NCBI GenBank assembly: GCA_009618505.1
Contig: WJOQ01000265.1
Span: 1-8,480, forward strand
DNA length: 8,480 nucleotides
DNA from: Clostridia bacterium
Lineage (GTDB): Bacteria > Aerophobota > Aerophobia > Aerophobales > AE-B3A
Direction of reading: 5' to 3'
The notes beneath the pieces are model-generated. The model was given only the letters and a program-made list of their open reading frames with translations. It was not told the origin of the DNA and ran no database searches. The position numbers and the translations under genes are program-made. Shown here piece after piece: positions 1-4,150 of this stretch (position 1 is its first letter; the number at the start of each line of letters is the position of its first letter).

Positions 1-292
1 TTTAGCTATTCGCCTTTTAGGCTCTTTCTTCTTAAAAGAAGAGGCTATGGGAATGGGTGATATTAAACTGGCTGCCGGCATAGGAGCATTTTTAGGGTGG
101 AAAATAGGATTGATTTCTTTCTTCATCTCTTTTCTCTTAGGGGCAGTAATAGTTATTATTCTTTTATTGACTCATCTCAAAAAAAGGAAAGATAAAATTC
201 CCTTTGCTCCTTTCCTGATAGGAGCAGCCTTGATTTCCCTCTTCCTGGGAGATAAACTCCTTTACTTTTATTTGAGTTGTATCTATTGTTGA
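1..292 (+). CDS. Prepilin peptidase (type IV leader peptidase, family A24), C-terminal part
   Basis: This is the C-terminal end of an inner-membrane aspartic protease that cuts the leader from type IV prepilins and pseudopilins. The reading frame is open to the left edge (first full codon at position 2), so the start and the first catalytic Asp lie outside the window. The visible 96 residues begin LAIRLLGSFFLKEEAMGMGD. The motif GMGDIKL is the GxGD-type active-site signature that carries the second catalytic Asp. Two hydrophobic membrane segments follow (GLISFFISFLLGAVIVIILL and FLIGAALISLFLGD), as expected for the family's C-terminus. The ATG at 47 lies inside the motif region and is not the true start. 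The ftsB-like gene begins 12 bp after the stop. The two pseudopilin genes at the right end of the window are plausible substrates, which is inference. Some A24 enzymes also methylate the new N-terminus, but the domain needed to judge this is off-window. Confidence 0.87.
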   Translation, partial: LAIRLLGSFFLKEEAMGMGDIKLAAGIGAFLGWKIGLISFFISFLLGAVIVIILLLTHLKKRKDKIPFAPFLIGAALISLFLGDKLLYFYLSCIYC

Positions 293-303
293 AAGGAATT
301 CTC

Positions 304-594
304 ATGAAGAAAAGAAACAAAGCAAATAGACTCTTCCTTTTTCTACTCATCGCTGGATCTCTGTTTCTCTCTATCTGGGGGATAAAGAGCTATTATTCAA
401 TCCATCAGGCTCGAAAAGAACTGAAGAAGACAGAGGAAAAATTGACCCAGATGGAATTAGAAAATAGAGAATTAAAAGACCAGATAGATAACCTGGCAAA
501 TTCCTTTTACCTGGAAAAATTAGCGCGAGAAAAACTAGGCCTGGCTAAAAAAGGAGAAGTAGTATATAAGATTTTACCTGCGGAAAAAGAATAG
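304..594 (+). CDS. FtsB/DivIC-family septum formation initiator protein
   Basis: This is a small bitopic cell-division protein of 96 residues. It has a short basic cytoplasmic N-terminus (MKKRNKANR), one membrane helix (about residues 10-28), a coiled coil rich in K, E and L (about 35-70), and the family's C-terminal signature EKLAREKLGLAKKGEVVYKI. FtsB and DivIC join FtsL and FtsQ/DivIB in the divisome complex that activates septal peptidoglycan synthesis. I chose ATG 304 because AAAGGA at 293-298 gives a proper ribosome binding site and the protein then begins like other family members. An in-frame ATG at 277 would overlap the upstream gene and add nine residues. The gene lies 12 bp after the prepilin peptidase and is probably cotranscribed with it. 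From this fragment alone I cannot separate FtsB from DivIC, so no symbol is given. Confidence 0.83.
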   Translation: MKKRNKANRLFLFLLIAGSLFLSIWGIKSYYSIHQARKELKKTEEKLTQMELENRELKDQIDNLANSFYLEKLAREKLGLAKKGEVVYKILPAEKE

Positions 595-659
595 CAAAAG
601 AGAGCAAAAACGGGATTGGAAAAGTGTGCAGTATTATTATAGCCAAGAGAAAGAAAAAT

Positions 660-688
660 TTGACAGAATAAAGGAAATATGCTATAAA
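660..688 (+). promoter_or_regulatory. Sigma-70-type promoter for the tRNA cluster
   Basis: A perfect -35 box TTGACA (660-665) and a -10 box TATAAA (683-688) are separated by exactly 17 bp. Transcription should begin near 695, about 40 nt upstream of the tRNA-Leu gene. This suits a strong stable-RNA promoter. No clear terminator separates it from the ftsB-like gene upstream, so some read-through into the tRNAs is possible. Confidence 0.8.
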
Positions 689-736
689 TACGTTGTTCTC
701 TTTTATAGGTAAATAACCATCTGAGCATAATGGAGA

Positions 737-824
737 GCCGGAGTGGCGGAATGGTAGACGCAGTGGACTTAAAATCCACTGGATATTTTTATCCGTGCCG
801 GTTCGAGTCCGGCCTCCGGCACCA
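737..824 (+). tRNA. tRNA-Leu (anticodon TAA)
   Basis: This is a complete 88-nt class II tRNA. The acceptor stem pairs GCCGGAG (737-743) with CTCCGGC (814-820), followed by discriminator A and an encoded CCA (822-824). The anticodon stem is GTGGA/TCCAC, with loop CTTAAAA and anticodon TAA at 770-772, reading UUA and UUG. A long variable arm with a GGAT/ATCC stem (781-784/791-794) marks a Leu/Ser/Tyr-type tRNA. The T-stem GCCGG/CCGGC encloses TTCGAGT. It is the first gene of the cluster. Confidence 0.98.
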
Positions 825-953
825 TGATTTCTTGTTCGTTGCTAGGCTCGTATCTGGCAAACGAAATAGTAGATACTTCTTTTCTATCCAGCATAGAACA
901 GCCTGCTCTTTTCTAATCAAAAGACTTCAAGGCAATGCGACGTACAAAAACGT

Positions 954-1030
<77 letters not shown>

Positions 1031-1034
1031 AAAT

Positions 1035-1108
1035 GGCGGTGTAGCTCAGTTGGTTAGAGCACACGGCTCATACCCGTGGAGTCCGGGGTTCGAATCCCTG
1101 CACCGCTA
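1035..1108 (+). tRNA. Elongator tRNA-Met (anticodon CAT)
   Basis: The acceptor stem GGCGGTG (1035-1041) pairs with CACCGCT (1101-1107), with a G:U first pair, followed by discriminator A1108. The D-stem is GCTC/GAGC. The anticodon stem CACGG/CCGTG encloses CTCATAC, with CAT at 1069-1071. The T-stem is CGGGG/CCCTG around TTCGAAT. It begins four bases after tRNA-fMet. It lacks the initiator marks (1:72 mismatch, GGG/CCC anticodon stem). Its body resembles Firmicutes-type elongator tRNA-Met rather than the lysidine-type tRNA-Ile, which shares the CAT anticodon. The DNA reads ACCC at the 3' end, so CCA is not encoded and must be added after transcription. Confidence 0.94.
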
Positions 1109-1110
1109 CC

Positions 1111-1539
1111 CTACCTCTAAAACAATCTATTAGTAAGCATTTAAGTGAGTAAACAAAATATATTAGCCAAAAGACGCCTAGGGGAACGGTTGGTAAGATA
1201 GGAAGAAATTGGTGCTCTATGTATTTATGGTCGCCCTCGAATTTTAGATAACTGGTCAGAGTTAATAGATAAGTGTGAAATACTTATGCCCATAGTGGAA
1301 GTATTTGAGAGGAGACTGAGGTCTGCTGTGTCTGGGGTTGAGCGTGGTTGATAATCCATTGAGCTAGGACTGTCCTTCCTGCGATTGTGGGAGAGGAGGA
1401 AGGGGCAAGAGAGAAGTTTGCTAGTATAGATGAGGCGTCGAACCATATTCCGATTGTGATGAAGTTGGACAGTCGGTGATGTCTGAGAGAGTCTGGATTA
1501 TTTGTTGGGGCGGAATAAGTGGGAAAGGAGGTGGGCTAC
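1111..1539 (+). other. Unassigned 430-bp stretch after the tRNA genes
   Basis: I recognise no intact gene here. The + strand is G-rich from about 1290 to 1530, unlike the neighbouring genes. A GTG-started frame at 1145 reads MSKQNILAKRRLGERLVR, meets TAG at 1199, and continues with protein-like sequence (EEIGALCIYGRPRILDNW and onward) to TGA at 1349. A second frame, 1366-1479, reads RTVLPAIVGEEEGAREKFA and onward. Together they could be a decayed gene with a stop and a frameshift. Two small hairpins are visible: AAATACTT/AAGTATTT at 1278-1285/1299-1306 and TAACT/AGTTA at 1249-1253/1260-1264. No known RNA family (tmRNA, RNase P, SRP or 6S RNA) is evident. The last bases hold the ribosome binding site of the next gene. 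Confidence 0.35.
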
Positions 1540-1833
1540 TTGGACAATGAGGAAACCAAAGACTTAAAGCAGATTGCGGAGGTTTTTCTCCTGATCAATG
1601 TGGTCAGCGGGAAGGAAGATAGTGTTGCACGAAAACTTATGCGAGTTCCTGAGATACGTAAGGTTCATATTGTACTTGGCGGATATGATCTTATAGCAGT
1701 AATGGAGGTGGAGAGAGGTTTTATTAAGCCTGCTGCCGATAAAGTCGCAGAGATTCTCAAAGCAAAGGTGCGAAAAATCGCCGGTATTTCCCACACCGAA
1801 ACGCTCATTCCTGTCTCCTCTAAGGTCAAGTAA
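1540..1833 (+). CDS. Stand-alone Lrp/AsnC effector-binding (RAM) domain protein
   Basis: This 97-residue protein consists of the ligand-binding, oligomerising half of Lrp/AsnC regulators (an AsnC_trans_reg-like fold) without the N-terminal helix-turn-helix. The visible marks are AEVFLLINVVSGKEDSVARK, a V.EIRKVHIVLGGYDLIAVMEV core (the G.yDl turn is typical), then a helix and the closing strand IAGISHTETLIPV. Such proteins bind amino acids or other small molecules and form dimers or octamers; without a DNA-binding domain the target here is unknown. I chose TTG 1540 because AAGGAGGTG (1525-1533) lies 8 nt upstream of it. The longer GTG 1519 start would place that site inside the coding sequence. 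The gene is convergent with the AMMECR1 gene 58 bp away. Confidence 0.85.
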   Translation: MDNEETKDLKQIAEVFLLINVVSGKEDSVARKLMRVPEIRKVHIVLGGYDLIAVMEVERGFIKPAADKVAEILKAKVRKIAGISHTETLIPVSSKVK

Positions 1834-1891
1834 TACCTCAGGACAATTTCATCAAGTAAGCCAGGATTAAGGATTAGAGGGTCAAAAAAAG

Positions 1892-2422
1892 CTAATCATT
1901 CTGTTTATAGCGAGCAACTGTAAAGCGTTGAATCTCCACATCCTCATCGGGTATCCCACTCAAGCCAGCCTTTTGTTTGGCAATTGTCAGTTGTTCTTCA
2001 ACTGTATTTACCCCTTCTAAGTTTGGTAATAACAGCCCTCTCTGCCATCCTTTACTTACAATCACACCATATTTATCCGGGTCTAACGCTTCCTTAGAGG
2101 AGACAGGCTCCGGCGGACTTAGAACATCAACCGATATCTCCAGTTCGTCTAATTCACTTCCTCTTACCGCCGGGAATCGAGGATCTGTAGTAGCAGCACT
2201 GATGGCATTTTTTACAATCTCACTGGCGACATTCTTCTGTTGAGGAAGATAAGTACCAATGCATCCCCTTAGCTTCCCTCTCTCATGTAAAGAGACAAAA
2301 GCTCCTGCCTGTTTTTGGAATTCTTTCGGAATTTGAGCAGGAAGAGAAATCACCTTTCCAGTGCGAAGATACTCTCTTATAGCCTTCCTGGCTAACCTGG
2401 GTGGAAAATTCTCCGGATCCAT
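1892..2422 (-). CDS. AMMECR1-domain protein (AmmeMemoRadiSam system protein A type)
   Basis: This is a 176-residue, single-domain AMMECR1 protein of normal length. It carries the invariant LRGCIGT (residues 51-57), then [12 protein letters not shown] (about 76-86), [15 protein letters not shown] and a C-terminal [26 protein letters not shown] block. Each of these is characteristic of the family. In many bacteria and archaea it is encoded beside a Memo-like protein and a radical SAM enzyme, but its biochemical role is unsettled. A conserved Cys (residue 54) has been suspected to be functional. The start is ATG 2422, preceded on the coding strand by AAGGAGGG. It lies 148 bp downstream of fmt, on the same strand, and may be transcribed from it. 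The Memo and radical SAM partners are not in the window. A T-run on its own strand begins just past the stop, but the hairpin before it is weak. Confidence 0.92.
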   Translation of the reverse strand: MDPENFPPRLARKAIREYLRTGKVISLPAQIPKEFQKQAGAFVSLHERGKLRGCIGTYLPQQKNVASEIVKNAISAATTDPRFPAVRGSELDELEISVDVLSPPEPVSSKEALDPDKYGVIVSKGWQRGLLLPNLEGVNTVEEQLTIAKQKAGLSGIPDEDVEIQRFTVARYKQND

Positions 2423-2555
2423 TCATCCCTCCTTACCGGCAGCACCGAATACACATCCAGCTATTAATGAGTCAAAATTCGTCACCTCTTGTTCGAGTAT
2501 ATGGAGAAAGCAGAAATTCTTCTTTATTATCTAAACATAGAACCTTGAATCTTTT

Positions 2556-2583
2556 GCTATCCGCTAAACGCTACCCGCTATCT
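2556..2583. repeat. Tandem degenerate heptamer array at the fmt stop codon
   Basis: Four consecutive 7-bp units, GCTATCC, GCTAAAC, GCTACCC and GCTATCT, share the core GCTA. The array straddles the fmt stop (2571-2573), so the last fmt residues (KDSG) are encoded by repeat units. The layout resembles the short tandemly repeated heptamers described in some cyanobacteria, but I infer no relationship. A second heptamer array of different sequence lies after pnp. Confidence 0.65.
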
Positions 2584-3536
2584 TTTCCCAGCATAAATCC
2601 TTCTTTGATTTGATACCCTTTTACGAAGTCATAGCCGGAGATGTGATTTCGCCCTGCTAGCTGAACTTTCCTGATTAGTAGAATACCTTCTCCTGCTTTT
2701 ACCAAAAGGCCTTTGCCTTTCTTTATCCCTACAACCTCACCTGGTCTGGCTTTTTTGTTTTTTAAGGACTCCTCTTTCATTAATTCTGTCTGCCAGATTT
2801 TGACCATGACTTTCTTCTCTCTCAATCGGATAAAAGTAAAGGCGCCCGGATAGGGATTTAACCCCCTAACAAGATTATGAATATGGTAGGAGGACTTCTC
2901 CCATCTAATTAAACCATCTTCTTTCCTTATCTTGGGAGCATAGGTAACCTGCTTTTCATTCTGAATTGTATACTTCGCCGAGCCTTCCTTTATCATCTTT
3001 ATTGTTTTTAGTAAAAGTTCTGCTCCTAGTAGAGAAAGTCTATCTTCCAAATCTCCAGCTGTATCCTCAAGGCTGATGGGTATTTTTTCCTGGACGATTA
3101 TCCTGCCTTCATCTACCCCTTCTTCTATTCTCTGAACAGTTACCCCTGTTTCCCTGTCTCCTCGTATTATTGCCCAGGGAATGGGAGCAGCACCTCTATA
3201 ACGCGGCAAGAGGGAAGGATGGAGATTTAAGGAACATATTCCAGGGATAGATAGAAAATCAGGAGAAAGAATCTGCCCAAAAGCTACCACTACTACAATA
3301 TCCGGAGCAATTTGCTCTATTCTAGTAATAAAAGAGGGACTATTTACATTTCTGCTTTGATAGAACGGTATGTTTTTTCTTTTAGCTAATCTCTCTACTG
3401 GGGAAGGATTTATTTCCCCTCCTCTTCCAGAGGGACGAGGAGGCTGTGTAACCACTCCAACCAACCTCTCTTTTCGGCTCAAAAGCTGCAGGGAGGGACA
3501 GGCAAAGGCGGGTGTTGCCATAAAAAGAATACGCAC
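2571..3536 (-). CDS. fmt: Methionyl-tRNA formyltransferase
   Basis: This enzyme transfers a formyl group from 10-formyl-tetrahydrofolate to Met on initiator tRNA, giving fMet-tRNA for translation initiation. The protein has 321 residues, close to the E. coli length. The N-terminal formyl-transferase domain begins RILFMATPAFACPSL and has the QPPRPSGRGG loop at 31-40. The catalytic motif SLNLHPSLLPRYRGAAPI contains Asn104 and His106, and VDEG contains Asp142; these match the family's Asn-His-Asp triad. The C-terminal tRNA-binding domain follows (about 200-321, with RGLNPYPGAF). I chose GTG 3536 because AGAAGGG lies 6 nt upstream and the protein then begins MRILF like its homologues. The TTG at 3542 directly abuts that site and is a poorer start. 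rpsU lies upstream behind a terminator-like hairpin. The common partner def is not visible. The GTP motif usual near residue 7 reads ATP. Confidence 0.96.
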   Translation of the reverse strand: MRILFMATPAFACPSLQLLSRKERLVGVVTQPPRPSGRGGEINPSPVERLAKRKNIPFYQSRNVNSPSFITRIEQIAPDIVVVVAFGQILSPDFLSIPGICSLNLHPSLLPRYRGAAPIPWAIIRGDRETGVTVQRIEEGVDEGRIIVQEKIPISLEDTAGDLEDRLSLLGAELLLKTIKMIKEGSAKYTIQNEKQVTYAPKIRKEDGLIRWEKSSYHIHNLVRGLNPYPGAFTFIRLREKKVMVKIWQTELMKEESLKNKKARPGEVVGIKKGKGLLVKAGEGILLIRKVQLAGRNHISGYDFVKGYQIKEGFMLGKDSG

Positions 3537-3584
3537 TAACAACCCTTCTTATTATTTTATTTCAATCCCTGCCCTTGCGCTCAG

Positions 3585-3611
3585 AAAAAAGCCTTGAGTC
3601 AGAATCTCAGG
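3585..3611 (-). terminator. Rho-independent terminator-like hairpin downstream of rpsU
   Basis: On the - strand, CCTGAG and CTCAAGG (3611-3606 and 3598-3592) form a short stem with one bulged A and a 7-nt loop. CTTTTTT follows (T-run at 3590-3585). The hairpin lies between rpsU and fmt. The stem is modest, so it may only attenuate transcription into fmt. No clear separate fmt promoter is visible between it and the start codon. Confidence 0.5.
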
Positions 3612-3622
3612 GGGGTATCCTC

Positions 3623-3673
3623 TCAGATATTTCATGCTTCTCATTCCCCTGGAGACCTGCATTACATATCTGA
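3623..3673 (-). other. Elaborate 51-nt hairpin between rpsU and fmt
   Basis: This is a nested inverted repeat. An outer 8-bp stem pairs TCAGATAT (3623-3630) with ATATCTGA (3666-3673). A symmetric 3-nt internal loop follows, then ATGC/GCAT (3634-3637/3659-3662), and then TCTC/GAGA (3639-3642/3652-3655) closing a 9-nt loop. Sixteen base pairs in register are more than expected by chance. It lies just before the terminator-like hairpin in the rpsU transcript, so it could be a 3'-UTR stability element or a regulatory RNA. Its function is unknown. Confidence 0.5.
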
Positions 3674-3735
3674 ACTTAGATTCCCATATATACTGTGTTA
3701 GCTCAAAGTTTTCTTCCTATTAGCGAGGACAGGGA

Positions 3736-3951
3736 TCAATAATTGCGGAGCTGCTTTCTCTCCAACTTCAACATATTCCTTCTCTGTCTTCGAATAGCTC
3801 TAAGTCTTTTCTTTCTTTTTCTCTCTGTGGGTTTTTCGTACTCCTGATGTCGTTTAACGTCAGAACTCAAACCAGATTGTTGACATTTTGTCTTAAAATA
3901 CTTTAAGGCTTGAGAAAAGGAGTTATAATCATCCACCTTAATTGTAACCAA
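3736..3951 (-). CDS. rpsU: Small-subunit ribosomal protein bS21
   Basis: The 71-residue product matches bacterial S21, a protein of the 30S platform near the 3' end of 16S rRNA that assists initiation. It has the family layout: MVTIKVDDYNSFSQALKYFK at the N-terminus, the CQQSGLSSDVKRHQEYEKPTERKRKKRL middle, and a very basic C-terminal helix (RAIRRQRRNMLKLERKQLR). The start is a TTG at 3951, which gives the typical N-terminus and lies 9 nt after a strong GGAGG (3961-3965). A second GGAGG sits too close to be used. The promoter at 3978-4006 gives a leader of only about 20 nt. fmt lies 199 bp downstream, behind a hairpin and a terminator-like signal. Confidence 0.96.
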   Translation of the reverse strand: MVTIKVDDYNSFSQALKYFKTKCQQSGLSSDVKRHQEYEKPTERKRKKRLRAIRRQRRNMLKLERKQLRNY

Positions 3952-3977
3952 ACTCCTCCACCTCCTTCATAGTTATC

Positions 3978-4006
3978 ATTATAGTCACATATTTACAATA
4001 AGTCAA
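3978..4006 (-). promoter_or_regulatory. Near-consensus sigma-70 promoter of rpsU
   Basis: On the - strand, TTGACT (4006-4001), a 17-bp spacer and a perfect TATAAT (3983-3978) are followed by the rpsU ribosome binding site. The predicted transcript starts near 3971, leaving a leader of about 20 nt. The -35 box directly abuts a perfect inverted repeat (4006-4031). Confidence 0.85.
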
Positions 4007-4031
4007 GAAATTGCCTCAACAGGCAATTTCT
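4006..4031 (-). terminator. Perfect 11-bp hairpin after pnp, possible weak terminator
   Basis: AGAAATTGCCT (4006-4016) and AGGCAATTTCT (4021-4031) are perfect inverted repeats around the loop CAAC. On the - strand the hairpin follows pnp and runs into TTGACTTATT, which is U-rich but not a clean U-tract. It may end the rpsO-pnp transcript or protect its 3' end. It shares one base with the rpsU -35 box, so it could also be an operator. Confidence 0.4.
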
Positions 4032-4150
4032 CGTATGTCGTATATCGTATATGGTATGTCGTAAGAAAAAACCTTAAAATTCACAAGGCAATACTATTTA
4101 CGCATTCTTGGTTTTCGAGATACGAGATACTAGATACGATATACGGATTT
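4031..4150. repeat. Inverted-repeat element built from 7-bp repeats
   Basis: The left arm holds five tandem heptamers: TCGTATG, TCGTATA, TCGTATA, TGGTATG and TCGTAAG (4031-4065). The right arm holds the same unit on the opposite strand: CGAGATA, CGAGATA, CTAGATA, CGATATA and a degenerate fifth (4116-4150). The arms contain a perfect 12-bp inverted match (4039-4050 with 4134-4145) and AAAACC/GGTTTT (4068-4073/4110-4115) further in. A 36-bp centre (4074-4109) shows no gene. The right arm touches the pnp stop codon. As RNA it could form a long imperfect hairpin in the pnp 3'-UTR; as DNA it looks like a miniature palindromic element. Confidence 0.7.

Noticed and set aside
835..876. Extra promoter or gene in the tRNA-Leu to tRNA-fMet spacer
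   Set aside because: Only short inverted repeats (TTCGTT/AACGAA, GTATCT/AGATAC) are visible; no -35/-10 pair with proper spacing.
1035..1108. tRNA-Ile with a lysidine-modified CAT anticodon
   Set aside because: The acceptor and anticodon stems match the elongator tRNA-Met pattern better than the tRNA-Ile2 pattern.
1145..1351. Amber-decoding or pyrrolysine use at the TAG at 1199
   Set aside because: The frame ends soon after at TGA, other genes here use TAG as a normal stop (fmt, AMMECR1 and the PilV-like gene), and no conserved domain is seen.
1225..1446. A 73-codon open frame on the - strand in the orphan stretch
   Set aside because: It has no ribosome binding site, no recognisable motif and a composition that looks like antisense to G-rich DNA.
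1892..1930. Rho-independent terminator after the AMMECR1 gene
   Set aside because: A run of seven T follows the stop on the - strand, but the only stem before it is about 4 bp (GCTA/TAGC).
2401..2613. A 70-codon open frame on the + strand between the AMMECR1 gene and fmt
   Set aside because: It overlaps both real genes antisense, runs through the heptamer array and shows no domain.
3370..3597. A 75-codon open frame on the + strand opposite the fmt start
   Set aside because: It is antisense to conserved fmt coding sequence and has no features of its own.
4031..4150. CRISPR array
   Set aside because: The units are 7 bp, directly adjacent with no spacers, and inverted between the two arms.
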